Assembly (NCBI GenBank): GCA_020161135.1
Contig: JAIUOB010000007.1
Span: forward strand, 31,432 to 95,431
Reading direction: 5' to 3'
Length of the DNA stretch: 64,000 bases
Source: Gemmatimonadota bacterium
GTDB taxonomy: Bacteria; Gemmatimonadota; Gemmatimonadetes; Gemmatimonadales; Gemmatimonadaceae
In this document: positions 52,508 to 62,020 of the stretch, one piece after another
Numbering within the stretch: position 1 is the first letter of the stretch
Layout: each line of letters begins with the position of its first letter
Translations under genes and position numbers: made by a program
The notes under the pieces: generated by a model
Database searches by the model: none
Told to the model about the DNA's origin: nothing
Seen by the model: the letters and a program-made list of their open reading frames with translations, nothing else

Positions 52508-54598
52508 TCACCGCGCGCCGATACTCACGCCCACCCGCACCTGGCGCGGTTCGACGGGGTGTGCGTGCACATCCTCCACGCCTTCGGCCGCTTCGCCCGG
52601 CAGGCGTGACGCGTACCAGTACTGGATGTCGCGTCCGCGGCTCCCGAGCAGGTTGAGCACGCTCGCGGTGAGGCGCAGGTCGCGCAGTCCACGCACCGGC
52701 ACCCCCAGGCTTGCATTGACCAACGTGGTGGGCGTCGCACGCACGGCGTTGCTCTCGATGAGTGGGTACGCACCCAGGTGGCGCAGCCGCACGACCGCAG
52801 TGGGGCCGTTGCGGAGTGGTGTCCAGTGCACGCCTGCCGCGATCACATTCTCCAGCGCGCCGGGCACGCGTCGTTCCCCGGGCGCCGCGTCGCGGAAGCG
52901 CGCCGTGGTGAACGACACGTCGCCATCGAGCACGAGGCTCGGCAGCGGACGCCAGTAGTTGGCCAGCGTGAGGCCGGTGCGTGCGCTCCGACCCTGCGGT
53001 TCCGTCGTGCCCGCGTCACCCACGAACAGCAGCTCGCTGTCGAGTCGCAGCGTCCACAGCGACAGCGTCGTGCGCAGCTCGCGCGGGCCGTGCAGGCGCA
53101 GGCCCACCTCGCCCCCGGTGGAACGCACGAGTGGGTCGACCGCCGCAACCGCGTCGCCGCTCACGGGATCGGTGCGAATGGTGGTGCCGCGCGCATCGTT
53201 GCTGTGGAAGCCCAGGCCACCGCCCGCGTAGAGCTCCACGGCGTCCGATGCGCGTAGGATGACCGACGCCTTGGGGCTCGCGAGGAACGCACGCCGGTTG
53301 CCGGAGTTCTCGGTACGGTCACTGCGTACATCGAACAGGTACCCGTCGCCGCGCACGCCCAGCACCGTGCGCACGCGCGGACTCCACTGGGTCTCGAGCG
53401 ACGTCCAGAGCCCCGTGCTCCCCTGGCGCACCACGTCGGCCCGCACCACGTCGGTGAGCGTGCGCGTACGGCTGCGCGCGAGCGACACGTCGGCGTCGTC
53501 GAAGCGCGACTGCAGGCCGTAGCGCCACTGCTGCGCGCGGCCCGCCACCGTGAACAGCCGACGCTGCTGCGCCTCGACGCCGTAGATGGTGCGGCCATCG
53601 CGCTGACGGATCTGGTCACCCTGCGCGGGGTCGTCGAGGAAGTAGGTGAAGTTGGAGTACAGCGTGAAGTCGTAGCGCACGGCGTACGCGTCCACCGTGG
53701 TTTGCGTGCGACCGCGCTGCCGTTCGAAGGCCAGCGACAGGCTGTGCCGGCGCGTGCTGCCGCCGAGGCTCGGGTCGACCTGTCCGAAACGGCCGAGCGA
53801 TCCGTCGCGCACCGCGCGTTCGGGGACTTGGTCGCTCGCGTTCCATGCGTTCGCGTAGCTGAGGCTGAGCAGCGAGAAGGTCTGCTGCTGTCCCTGCCAA
53901 CTGTAGCGCGCGAGGCCGCTGCGCTTGGCGAGCCCCTGCGGTACCGCCCACGGGCCGTCGTAGTCCTTCACCTCGCCGCCGGCCAGCAGCGTATGTGCGC
54001 CGCGAGCTGCACTGCCGGCCGTCACGAGACGTCGAAAGCCCCACGCGCCCCCGTCGGCCGTGGCGAAGGGACGCGGCAGGGTGCGCACCAGGTTGAGCGT
54101 CGCCCCGCCCGCGCTGCCGAAGTCACCCAGCTCGGCGTAGTACGGGCCCAGCGCATACGACACGTGGTCGACCAGCTCGGGGATGAGGAGGTTGAGGTCG
54201 CTGTATCCCTGGCCGTGCGCGTGGGTGACCAGGTTGAGCGGCATCGATTCGATGCGCGTCTGGAAGTCGGTGCCGTGATCGAGGTTGAAGCCGCGCAGGA
54301 ACATCTGGTTGGCCTTGCCGTCGCCACTGTGCTGCGTGAGAATCATCCCCGGCACCGCTTCGAGGAGCTCCCCTTCGCGCACGAGCGGGCGCTGCGCGAG
54401 GTCCACGCGCCCGATGCGCCCCTGCGATGCGCTCAGCGCGCTGCCGCGCAGGTCGTCGCGACGCCCCGTGACGCGTACGGTGTTGAGCGTGCGGCTGGTG
54501 TCGCGCACGGTCGAGTCGGCCCGCTGGGCGGCGAGCGGGTGGGGCAGGGTGGCGAGCACGGTCGCCACGCTCAGGGCGGCAGGCAGGAGGGAGCGCAT
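52508..54598 (-). CDS. TonB-dependent outer-membrane receptor
   Basis: 696 aa. Signal peptide RSLLPAALSVATVLATLPHP then the plug (about 35-165: REGELLEAVPGMILTQHSGD, GFNLDHGTDF, YYAELGDFGSAGGATLNLV) and a barrel. The GFNLDHGTDF and THAHGQGY blocks are common in receptors of unknown substrate in this phylum, without the FR..RP box of haem receptors. ATG 54598 heads the signal; no strong ribosome binding site is seen. It is downstream of the methyltransferase gene by 111 bases and may be in its operon. Substrate unknown. Confidence 0.9.
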   Translation of the reverse strand: MRSLLPAALSVATVLATLPHPLAAQRADSTVRDTSRTLNTVRVTGRRDDLRGSALSASQGRIGRVDLAQRPLVREGELLEAVPGMILTQHSGDGKANQMFLRGFNLDHGTDFQTRIESMPLNLVTHAHGQGYSDLNLLIPELVDHVSYALGPYYAELGDFGSAGGATLNLVRTLPRPFATADGGAWGFRRLVTAGSAARGAHTLLAGGEVKDYDGPWAVPQGLAKRSGLARYSWQGQQQTFSLLSLSYANAWNASDQVPERAVRDGSLGRFGQVDPSLGGSTRRHSLSLAFERQRGRTQTTVDAYAVRYDFTLYSNFTYFLDDPAQGDQIRQRDGRTIYGVEAQQRRLFTVAGRAQQWRYGLQSRFDDADVSLARSRTRTLTDVVRADVVRQGSTGLWTSLETQWSPRVRTVLGVRGDGYLFDVRSDRTENSGNRRAFLASPKASVILRASDAVELYAGGGLGFHSNDARGTTIRTDPVSGDAVAAVDPLVRSTGGEVGLRLHGPRELRTTLSLWTLRLDSELLFVGDAGTTEPQGRSARTGLTLANYWRPLPSLVLDGDVSFTTARFRDAAPGERRVPGALENVIAAGVHWTPLRNGPTAVVRLRHLGAYPLIESNAVRATPTTLVNASLGVPVRGLRDLRLTASVLNLLGSRGRDIQYWYASRLPGEAAEGVEDVHAHPVEPRQVRVGVSIGAR

Positions 54599-54709
54599 GC
54601 AGCGAGTACGTCGGCGGGACGCCGGCGGATCTCTGCGTGCCAGGTCGCCGGCGGCGGAGCCGGCGGCGAGTATGCGCCCGCGCACCGCCGACGGGCGTCG
54701 GCGCGGCCC

Positions 54710-55477
54710 CTACTGGCGGCGCCCCACGAACAGGCGTCGCGCGGCCCGGTCCTCGCCGGTGCGCTCCGTCACGACAGTCACTGCGAACCCCTGCGCCTCC
54801 AGCAGCCGCACCCAGGTCGCTTCGGGGAACACGCCGGCCTCGTGCCGCTCGTAGAGGTGCTGCACCTGGCCGTCGGCCGCGCGCAGCAGGAAGGCGTAGT
54901 GCACGGCGACCTGCGTGGCCCCCGGCGCGAGCGGCTCGTTCCACTCCATGAGCCGCGCCGACCGGCCGTCGGCGTGATCGCCCCCTGACACATCGGCGCC
55001 GGGCTCGTAACGCTCGGCCACCGCATCGGGGAGCAGCACGAACACGCCGCCAGGCGCGAGGTGCTGCCACGCGGTGTCGATCACCTCGGCCAGCGCCTGC
55101 TCGCTGGTCATGTAGTCGATCGCGTCGTGCACCAGCACCACATCGAACGTGCGCTCCAGCCGCAGCGTGCGCATGTCCCCCACCAGGTGGTCGCACGACG
55201 GGTTGAGCTGCCGCGACAGGGCCAGCATGTCGCCGCTGATATCGGTGAGGCAGCAGTGGTAGTGCGGGGCGAGGTAGTGCGCGACATGCCCGCCACCGCT
55301 CCCCAGCTCGAGCAGCGTCGTGGCCGCCGGATGCTGCGCGGCGATGACGTGCCGCACCTCCTCGGCCTCCTCGGCGTAGTCGGCCACCGGTGAGATCACC
55401 GGCCACCACTCCGCGAGGGTCGTATAGAAGTGGGTCATGGACCGCGGGCGCTCGGCGGTGTCGGTTGCGGCGTTCAT
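54710..55477 (-). CDS. Class I SAM-dependent methyltransferase
   Basis: 255 aa. Rossmann-like MTase with motif I TLLELGSGGGHVAHYLAP, the acidic end of strand 2 (CLTDISGDML), motif II FDVVLVHDAIDYM and a downstream LAPGGVFVLLPDAV. Substrate not recognisable; similarity is to general ubiE/Methyltransf_25-type enzymes. The ATG at 55477 overlaps the stop of the CGNR-type gene by four bases, so the two are translated together. The TonB receptor follows on the same strand. Confidence 0.9.
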   Translation of the reverse strand: MNAATDTAERPRSMTHFYTTLAEWWPVISPVADYAEEAEEVRHVIAAQHPAATTLLELGSGGGHVAHYLAPHYHCCLTDISGDMLALSRQLNPSCDHLVGDMRTLRLERTFDVVLVHDAIDYMTSEQALAEVIDTAWQHLAPGGVFVLLPDAVAERYEPGADVSGGDHADGRSARLMEWNEPLAPGATQVAVHYAFLLRAADGQVQHLYERHEAGVFPEATWVRLLEAQGFAVTVVTERTGEDRAARRLFVGRRQ

Positions 55478-56028
55478 GGCGTGCTCCGGTAGTAGCGCTG
55501 CTGTCGCAGGCGATGGCTGCATTCATCCGAGCAGAAGCGGCGACGGCCGTGCTGTTGCACGAAGAACAGCGTGCAGCCCACCCCCTCGCAGCGGCGCACC
55601 GGGTGCGGACCGGTGAGCACCTCGATGCACGAGGTGGCGAGACGGGCACGTGTGGCACCGGCGCCGTGGTAGCGCACGCCCGCCGTGAGTGCGTCGTCGG
55701 CTGTGCGCTGCAGCACGGCCGTTGCACACCCCGCGGCCGCGTGCCGGTTGACGGTGGCGATGACGCGTGGCGTCGGCGTCTCGCCGTTGGCGTGCGCCGC
55801 GAGCGCGGCGTGCACGGCGTCGCGCAGCTCGCGCAGCAACACCAGGTCGTCGACGCCCGCGCTGCCGAGCACCTCGCGCATCCAGCCGCGCGCGAGGACG
55901 TCGGTGTCCAGGAAATCGACGGCATCGCTGCCGGTGCCGTAGCGTGTGTTGGCCAGCTCGACGCCGAGGGGTTCCCCGATCACGGGGTACTCGACATCAG
56001 CCGGGCGGGGCAGTCGGTGACTCGTCAT
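55474..56028 (-). CDS. ABATE / CGNR-type zinc-finger regulator
   Basis: 184 aa. N-terminal ABATE-like domain (GEPLGVELANTRYG, VDFLDTDVLARGWM) and a C-terminal zinc knuckle CEGVGCTLFFVQQHGRRRFC then SDECSHR. In the family the knuckle normally contains CGNR; here it is CSDECSHR, a variant with the zinc cysteines kept. Such proteins are thought to act as transcription factors. It is divergent from the MOSC gene (75-base gap) and coupled to a methyltransferase, so it may control this small operon, the MOSC gene, or both. Confidence 0.82.
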   Translation of the reverse strand: MTSHRLPRPADVEYPVIGEPLGVELANTRYGTGSDAVDFLDTDVLARGWMREVLGSAGVDDLVLLRELRDAVHAALAAHANGETPTPRVIATVNRHAAAGCATAVLQRTADDALTAGVRYHGAGATRARLATSCIEVLTGPHPVRRCEGVGCTLFFVQQHGRRRFCSDECSHRLRQQRYYRSTP

Positions 56029-56102
56029 GGCTGACGGTAAACAACTACATTTGCCGTCATCACGCAATCCGGGGTCACACCGAGCACCAGGGGAGCATCA
56101 CC

Positions 56103-56834
56103 ATGTCCATGCAGGTCGGCGTGCTGGCGGCGCTCGCGCGCTATCCCATCAAGTCGATGCGCGGCGAGGCCGTGCTCGAGGCGGGTGTCGGCTGGCACGG
56201 GGTCGAGGGCGACCGGCGCCTGGCGCTCCGACGTGCCGCCGATCGGGGTGGGTTTCCGTGGCTCACCGCGTCGCGCTGCCCCGCGCTGCTCCTGCACACG
56301 CCCGTGCGCAGCGCCGACGCCCCCGACACTGCGCTGCCATCGCAGGTCCGCACGCCGGACGGCACCGTGCACGACACCTTCGACCCGTCGCTTGCGGACG
56401 CCATCGGCGCACCGCTCGGGTTCGCGCTCGAGATGGTGCACCTCGATCGCGGCATCTTCGACGAAGCCAGCGTGTCGATCATCTCCCCCGCGACGGTTTC
56501 GGCGGTGTGCAGCGCTGCGGGACTCCCCGCCGATGCGCGGCGTTTCCGCCCCAACCTGCTCATCGACGCCGGGGGAGACGCACCCTTCGCCGAGGATGCC
56601 TGGGTGGGCGGTGTGCTCACCGTGGGCGACCGGGCCGACGCGCCGCAGCTGGCGGTGACTCACCGTGACGTGCGCTGCGCGATGGTCAACTACGACCCCG
56701 ACACCGCGCGCACCGATGCCGCGCTGCTCAAGACCATCGCGAGCACGCGGGCCACGTGCGCCGGCGTGTACGCGACGGTGTTGCGGCCGGGGGTGCTGCG
56801 TGTGGGGGCGGTGATATCGTGGCGGGCCGGTTAG
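56103..56834 (+). CDS. MOSC-domain protein
   Basis: 243 aa. An N-terminal MOSC_N beta-barrel (VLAALARYPIKSMRGEAV) and a MOSC domain with ARRFRPNLLIDA, AWVGGVLTVG and the conserved cysteine in RDVRCAMVNYDPDTA. MOSC proteins handle sulfurated molybdenum cofactor or detoxify small molecules (YcbX, mARC relatives). GGGGAG eight or nine bases before ATG 56103. Divergent from the CGNR-type regulator; no molybdenum enzyme is next to it. Confidence 0.88.
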   Translation: MSMQVGVLAALARYPIKSMRGEAVLEAGVGWHGVEGDRRLALRRAADRGGFPWLTASRCPALLLHTPVRSADAPDTALPSQVRTPDGTVHDTFDPSLADAIGAPLGFALEMVHLDRGIFDEASVSIISPATVSAVCSAAGLPADARRFRPNLLIDAGGDAPFAEDAWVGGVLTVGDRADAPQLAVTHRDVRCAMVNYDPDTARTDAALLKTIASTRATCAGVYATVLRPGVLRVGAVISWRAG

Positions 56835-56865
56835 CGGACTGCGCGCGCAGGCCGTAGGATTTCGT

Positions 56866-58065
56866 ATGCGCCGTATTCGTGAAGTCCGTCTGATTGCCGC
56901 ATGCATCACGCTGGCCCTGCTCGTGCTCGCACCGGGAGGCACTGCCCGCGCCCAGGAGGACAGCGCGCGCGTGCATGGCACGCTGCGCAAGGCCATGCAT
57001 CAGTTCTTCATGGCCTGGCGCAAGGAGTGGATCGCCTCCGAGCTCGAGCGTAACGATCCGCAGGAGCGCTTCGGTCGCGCCGCACCGGAATCGCCCCGGG
57101 CGAGGCGGGTGGGGATGCAAGTCTGTCCGAAGGTCTGGAGCAGCGCGGTACTGCCCCCGATGATGGTCCGCTACCGCTTTCAGGAGGGGGAGCACAGCGT
57201 CCTGCGCTGGATCCAGACGAAGCGCGGCGACACGCCGGGCGCGGTGTGCGTCGACTGGATCTTCGACCCCACGACTGGCTACCCCGACGAGTCGGAGCGT
57301 CTCGACCACGCGCTGTCGCTCGAGCGGCGGCGGCCGATGTACGCCGCGCGCGAGCAGCTCCTGCGCACCATCTCGCAGGCGGCGACGCGGTATCCCGCCG
57401 ATCGCTGGATTCTTGGCCAGCAGATCCGGTTCCTGCTCGACCAGGTCCAACTGGACGCTGCGTTGGCTGCCGCGCAAAGCTGCGAGGGCGACGACACACT
57501 GTGCCTCTCCCTGCGCGGCCTCGTGCATGCTGCGCGCGGCGACATCGTGGCGGCCGAGGCGCACTTCACCGCGTACGACTCCGTCGTGAGCCGCGCAGGC
57601 CGCACCGCGGCGGACAGCGTCGGCTGCCGTGTCGATGAACTCGCGATGCTGCGACCCCGCACCGATCGCGAGCTGGAGAAGACGCCGTGTGCGCGACTCG
57701 ACTCGCTGGTGCAGACCCTGTGGTGGTTGGCCGATCCGTTGTGGAGCGAACCCGGCAACACGCGCTTCGTCGAGCACCACGTGCGACGCGTGCAGGTGGC
57801 GCTGCGCGCGGTCACCGACGAGGACGAGCGCTACCCGTGGGGACGCCTCTGCGATCGCGAGGCGCGTCGATCGCAGGTGCTCCGCTACGGATGGCCCTCG
57901 TATCACTACCTCATCACCGACCGCTACCCGCCGCGCGGTGCGCCGCCGCAGGTGTGTCCGTTCACGCCGCCGCTCACCCTGGAGTACAGCGAGCAGCAGG
58001 TCTCGCTCATTCCGCAGTGGCGCGCCCTCGAGGATCCGTTCGGCGCCACCCCCGACGACTGGTGA
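56866..58065 (+). CDS. Exported protein of unknown function, N-terminal part before an in-frame TGA
   Basis: 399 codons to TGA 58063-58065. Signal peptide (LIAACITLALLVLAPGGTARAQ). The rest is helical with repeated short TPR-like helices (AALAAAQSCEGDDTLCLSLR; HAARGDIVAAEAHFTAYD). The frame remains open after the TGA and continues without interruption to 58956 with matching style, so the original gene was probably one 696-codon frame. The base change TGG to TGA (the preceding codon is also TGG) would explain it. The N-part has no recognised domain. Confidence 0.7.
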   Translation: MRRIREVRLIAACITLALLVLAPGGTARAQEDSARVHGTLRKAMHQFFMAWRKEWIASELERNDPQERFGRAAPESPRARRVGMQVCPKVWSSAVLPPMMVRYRFQEGEHSVLRWIQTKRGDTPGAVCVDWIFDPTTGYPDESERLDHALSLERRRPMYAAREQLLRTISQAATRYPADRWILGQQIRFLLDQVQLDAALAAAQSCEGDDTLCLSLRGLVHAARGDIVAAEAHFTAYDSVVSRAGRTAADSVGCRVDELAMLRPRTDRELEKTPCARLDSLVQTLWWLADPLWSEPGNTRFVEHHVRRVQVALRAVTDEDERYPWGRLCDREARRSQVLRYGWPSYHYLITDRYPPRGAPPQVCPFTPPLTLEYSEQQVSLIPQWRALEDPFGATPDDW

Positions 58066-58116
58066 CTCACGCGGCCGGACAGCATCGACCGTTTCACCTG
58101 GTGGCCGCAGGAGTTC

Positions 58117-58956
58117 GTGCGCATCGATCGTCCGCTCGACGAGCTCCCCGAGGGACAGCTCGCGCAGTTGCGGCGCGACACGACGGTGCGGCTCGGCCTG
58201 GCCATCGAGCGTATCGACGAGCGGCAGCGCCCCAGCGCGGCGGCCTCGGCGGCAATCGCCTCCACGTCGCTCCCGGCCGTGGCGGTCCTGATGGGTGCCA
58301 CCGCCCCGGGTGCGCTGGAGCAGCTCGATTCCACCACGGCCGACGCGGGAGCGCCATTCCGCTGGCGCGCCGAGGTTGACGACACGCCGCGCGTGCTGAG
58401 TGCGGAGGTGCTGGCCACGTCGGAGCGGCAGGGACACGCACGGCGGCGCTTCGGCCTGCGCCCGGCGCCCGCGCTCCAGCGGCTCGCGCGAGACAGCGTC
58501 GCCCTGTCGCAGCCGCTGCTCATTGTCGCCGGCGTGCCGCAGGACGCGTGGCGGGGCGAGGCGCTGGCCGACACCATGCTCGCGGCGCTGCGCCCGTCGA
58601 CGGTGTTCACACGCAGCGACACCCTCGATCTCTACTGGGAGAGCTACGGCTTCGCGCGCCGCGACAGCGTCGAGATCACCGTGAGTGTCGCGCGGCGTCG
58701 CGAGGACGGCGCATTGCGACGCCTCGTCGGTGCCATCACACCGGGCTCGCCCGATCGTGACAGTATCGCGATCAGTTGGCGCGAAGCGCCGGAGAGCGGG
58801 ACGGGCGTGCCCATCGACGTGGCCGCGCGCATCGTCGGCCGGCGGGTGCGCCTCGACCTCGCCCCCCTCGTGCCGGGCCGCTACGCGGTGCTGGTCGAGG
58901 TGCGCGCGCGGGGCGGTCGCGTGGCGCGGGGGGAGCGGGGGATCACGGTGCGGTGA
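58117..58956 (+). CDS. C-terminal part of the interrupted exported protein
   Basis: The frame after the TGA at 58063 runs to 58956; from the TGA on the residues LTRPDSIDRFTWWPQEFVRI read naturally, and a GTG at 58117 is the first possible internal start (279 aa). The content is beta-rich with LDLYWESYGF near the C-terminal third and VRLDLAPLVPGRYAVLVEVR at the end, like a substrate- or partner-binding module. If GTG 58117 is used it lacks a signal peptide. I take this as the second half of the same gene, not an independent one. Confidence 0.65.
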   Translation: MRIDRPLDELPEGQLAQLRRDTTVRLGLAIERIDERQRPSAAASAAIASTSLPAVAVLMGATAPGALEQLDSTTADAGAPFRWRAEVDDTPRVLSAEVLATSERQGHARRRFGLRPAPALQRLARDSVALSQPLLIVAGVPQDAWRGEALADTMLAALRPSTVFTRSDTLDLYWESYGFARRDSVEITVSVARRREDGALRRLVGAITPGSPDRDSIAISWREAPESGTGVPIDVAARIVGRRVRLDLAPLVPGRYAVLVEVRARGGRVARGERGITVR

Positions 58957-59108
58957 GCTCGAGGCTGGGCCGCGGCCCCAGCCCCGCAGCCGAGGGTCCC
59001 CACGGTGGTCACGACAGTGCCGCAGCGCATCTGCGAGAGAACCTTTCCGCGAGCGGTCGTGTCGAACCCACGGTAGCTCGCCCGCCTCTCGCCACCCACG
59101 CGCCTCGC

Positions 59109-60260
59109 ATGCCTCGCCTCGTCCCTCTCGCGCTCGCCGCACTGTGCGCCGCCCCCCTGTGCGTCGCGGCCGCGCAGCCGGCGGCATCGGCCACCTGCGT
59201 CGACTCATCGGCGGCCTTCCGCCGCATCGTGACCGAGTTCCAGGCGCGTCAGCAGAACTTCGCGATCTCGGTCGGCGTGAGTGCCGGCGGGCGCACGGTG
59301 TTCCGCGAGGCCACCGGGTTCGCAAACAGCGCGCAGCGCATCGCAGCGCGTCCGGAGATGGCGTTCAGCATCGCGAGCATCACCAAGGCGTTCACCGGCG
59401 TCGCCCTGCTCAAGCTCGCCGAGGCCAGTCGCATCGATCTCGACGCGGAGGTGCAGCGGTACGTGCCCACATTTCCGCGACACCCCTCGGGACGCCCGGT
59501 CACGCTGCGTCTGCTGGCGCATCACCTGGGGGCGGTGCGGCATTGGGGCGCCGAGCGGGACAGTGCGCTCTACGCGCGACAGTTCACCGACATCGACGAG
59601 ATCCTGCCGCTCTTCCGGGACGATGCGTGGGTCGCCGACCTGGCGCCGCTCACCAAGGCCTCATACTCGAGCTACGGCTACAACATCATCGGCATGGCCA
59701 TCCAGGCGGCCACGGGAATGCCCTTTCCGCAGGCGCTCCGCACGCTCGTGCTGCAGCCACTGCAGCTCTCATCGGTGCAGTTCGATCGCCCCGGACTCGG
59801 CGGCGCCATGCGCCCCGCGCGGTACTCGTGGTACGACCTCACCGACTTCCACGAGCTCACCGATGCGCCGCAACTTGTGCCCGACTGGAACTACAGCCAC
59901 AACATGGCCGGCGGCGGGCTCATCGCGAACGTCGATGACCTGCTCACGTTCGCGCGCGCCATGCGCACGCCGGGGCTGCTGAACGACGCGTCGATCGCAC
60001 GCCTCTGGACCGCGCCGACGGTGCAGGGCGTCCCCGCCACGATGAGCTTCGGCTGGAATCCGAAGGCGAATCCCGAGCGCCTCAGCATCAGCGGCTCCAA
60101 CGCCGGTGTGCAGGCTGGCCTCACCGTGTGGAGGGATGCCGATGTGGTGGTCGCCGTACTCGCCAACAGTTGGGGGCGTGGCTCACGCAGCGGCGAGTTC
60201 ATGGACGATGGCCCCAAGGGGCTGATCGGCAGGCTGGGCGCGGTGTGCGGCGTGCGGTGA
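59109..60260 (+). CDS. Exported serine hydrolase, class C beta-lactamase-like
   Basis: 383 aa. Signal peptide (LVPLALAALCAAPLCVAAAQ). The nucleophile SxxK is SITK in FSIASITKAFTG near residue 95. The usual YxN triad is SYSSYGYN, in which the Asn position reads Ser (YSS), a known variant among penicillin-binding-like esterases. The third motif region HNMAGGGLIANV closes the site. Family members include esterases, D-amino-acid peptidases and carboxypeptidases; true beta-lactamase action is unlikely. Stand-alone gene. Confidence 0.9.
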   Translation: MPRLVPLALAALCAAPLCVAAAQPAASATCVDSSAAFRRIVTEFQARQQNFAISVGVSAGGRTVFREATGFANSAQRIAARPEMAFSIASITKAFTGVALLKLAEASRIDLDAEVQRYVPTFPRHPSGRPVTLRLLAHHLGAVRHWGAERDSALYARQFTDIDEILPLFRDDAWVADLAPLTKASYSSYGYNIIGMAIQAATGMPFPQALRTLVLQPLQLSSVQFDRPGLGGAMRPARYSWYDLTDFHELTDAPQLVPDWNYSHNMAGGGLIANVDDLLTFARAMRTPGLLNDASIARLWTAPTVQGVPATMSFGWNPKANPERLSISGSNAGVQAGLTVWRDADVVVAVLANSWGRGSRSGEFMDDGPKGLIGRLGAVCGVR

Positions 60261-60283
60261 CTGCCCCGATCGCGCGTGCTGCG

Positions 60284-62020
60284 TCAGGTCACCGCCGCAC
60301 CACGTGCCCGCGCAATCGCCTCCAGCAACTGCTGTTCAGAGAACGGCTTGGTGAGGAACTGCAGCACCTGTCGCGCCGCCAACTCTGCGACCTCGGCATC
60401 GTCGAGGAATCCGGACACGGCCACCATCGCGGCGTGCGGCACGCGCGCACGCGCTGCCTCGATCACCTCGAGCCCGCTGCCTCCGGGCAACCGCAGGTCG
60501 GTCACCACGAGATCGACCGCGCTGGTTGAAGCGTCGCGCAGGTAACCGACGGCGTCTGCGCTGTTGTCGAACGCGCGCACCTGTCCTCCCGCGCGCGTCA
60601 GCAGCCGCGTCGTCAGGCGTTGCACGGGCAGGTCATCCTCCACCAGCACGACGTGCAGGCCGTTCAGCGGTCGCGGTGACGCCTCAGGCCGAGGGTCCGG
60701 CGCCACGACGGGCTGCTGCGCCGCCCGCGGCAGGTCAACACTGAAGACGGCACCGCCCGTGGGCGCATCGTCCACATGAATGGCGCCGCCGTGCTGTCGC
60801 GCGATGGCAAAGGCCGACGCCAGGCCGAGCCCGGTGCCACCCGCTGTCCCCTTGGTGGTGAAGAACGGCTCGAAGATCCGCTCACGCAGTTCCGGCGCCA
60901 CACCGGGCCCGCCATCGATCACGCTGCACCGCACGCGCTCGTCGTCGACACGCAGCACGAGATGGATCTCCCCACCCGGTGGCGTCACATCGCGTGCGTT
61001 GGTCACGAGATTCATGATCAGGCGCTCCAACTGCGCGCGGTCCACATCGGCCACACCGGCTGCGCCGACGCGGTCGGTGTCGAGCACGAGCGAGTTGCGC
61101 GGCGACACCAGGGTGCGCAGGCTGGGCGCCAGCTCGTGGAGGAACGCCGCCAGGTCCGTCGGTTGCCGGACGATGGGGCGCGGTGAGGCGAAGTCCAGCA
61201 CTTCGCGCGTCACACGCGACGCGCGGGACACGGCACCCATCAGGTGCTCCACATCGGTGCGGCGCGCGGAGTCGGCCGGCGTGTCGTCGGCAATGAGCCC
61301 CGTGTAGCCCGCGATGACGGTGAGCAGGTTGTTGAAGTCGTGCGCGATGCTCCCAGCCATGCGCCCCATGGCATCCATACGCTGCGTCGCGGCCAGCTCG
61401 TTGCTCAGGCGATCGCGCTCCTCGATGGCCTGCCGCAGCTCCGCGTTGGTACGCGCCAGGCCGTCCGCCTGTACGCGGACGGCGCGCAGTGCATCGGTTA
61501 CGGTGGAACGCACCTCGACAGCGAACAGGGTGCAGAAGCCGAGGATGAAGAGCATGCCCGTGGCCACGCTGAGCGGCGTGGACTCCATCACCCAGCGTGG
61601 CTCGTTGAACAGCCCGAACACCAGTACGCCGCCGTTCAACGCCACCCACACGGCCATCATCCGCGGACGTTCCACCAGCGCCACCACGGAGAGCAGCGCC
61701 AGCGTGAGGAGGTGGGGGGTGGGCGTACCGCGAAGGCCGTAGGCGTGGGCGAAGCCGAGGTTGAACGCCATGATGCCAACCGCCGAGAAGCGCGCGGACG
61801 CCAGGATCCGCCCGGATCGCGTGAACAGCAGCAGCGCGGCGATCATCAGGCCGCTGATGGCCGCATTGATCAGCAACCGCACCCGCAGGTCGGGATCGGC
61901 CCACCCGCCGCGCGAACCGATCACGAACACCTGCATGAGTGCGCCCAGCGCGGCGACGACCTCCATGACGGCGAAGGCGTCCTGCGCCCGCTGCTGCAGC
62001 GGGTCGTCCGGGATGCGCAT
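60284..62020 (-). CDS. Hybrid sensor histidine kinase with C-terminal receiver
   Basis: 578 aa from ATG 62020. About six membrane helices (about 20-185), a short coil (VQADGLARTNAELRQAIEER), a HisKA dimerisation domain with the phosphorylatable His in AGSIAHDFNNLLTVIAGY, an HATPase_c domain (NLVTNARDVT, DGGPGVAP, GGTGLGLAS) and a receiver with the acceptor Asp in LVVTDLRLPGGSG. A TTG at 62146 would add 42 residues of low-quality sequence. The membrane part has no recognised sensor fold, so the signal is unknown. Receivers at the C-terminus usually pass phosphate to a separate output protein, not present here. Confidence 0.9.
   Translation of the reverse strand: MRIPDDPLQQRAQDAFAVMEVVAALGALMQVFVIGSRGGWADPDLRVRLLINAAISGLMIAALLLFTRSGRILASARFSAVGIMAFNLGFAHAYGLRGTPTPHLLTLALLSVVALVERPRMMAVWVALNGGVLVFGLFNEPRWVMESTPLSVATGMLFILGFCTLFAVEVRSTVTDALRAVRVQADGLARTNAELRQAIEERDRLSNELAATQRMDAMGRMAGSIAHDFNNLLTVIAGYTGLIADDTPADSARRTDVEHLMGAVSRASRVTREVLDFASPRPIVRQPTDLAAFLHELAPSLRTLVSPRNSLVLDTDRVGAAGVADVDRAQLERLIMNLVTNARDVTPPGGEIHLVLRVDDERVRCSVIDGGPGVAPELRERIFEPFFTTKGTAGGTGLGLASAFAIARQHGGAIHVDDAPTGGAVFSVDLPRAAQQPVVAPDPRPEASPRPLNGLHVVLVEDDLPVQRLTTRLLTRAGGQVRAFDNSADAVGYLRDASTSAVDLVVTDLRLPGGSGLEVIEAARARVPHAAMVAVSGFLDDAEVAELAARQVLQFLTKPFSEQQLLEAIARARGAAVT

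Noticed and set aside
59109..60260. Antibiotic-resistance beta-lactamase
   Set aside because: SxxK is present but the YxN position reads YSS and the third motif lacks KTG; more likely an esterase or peptidase of the same fold.
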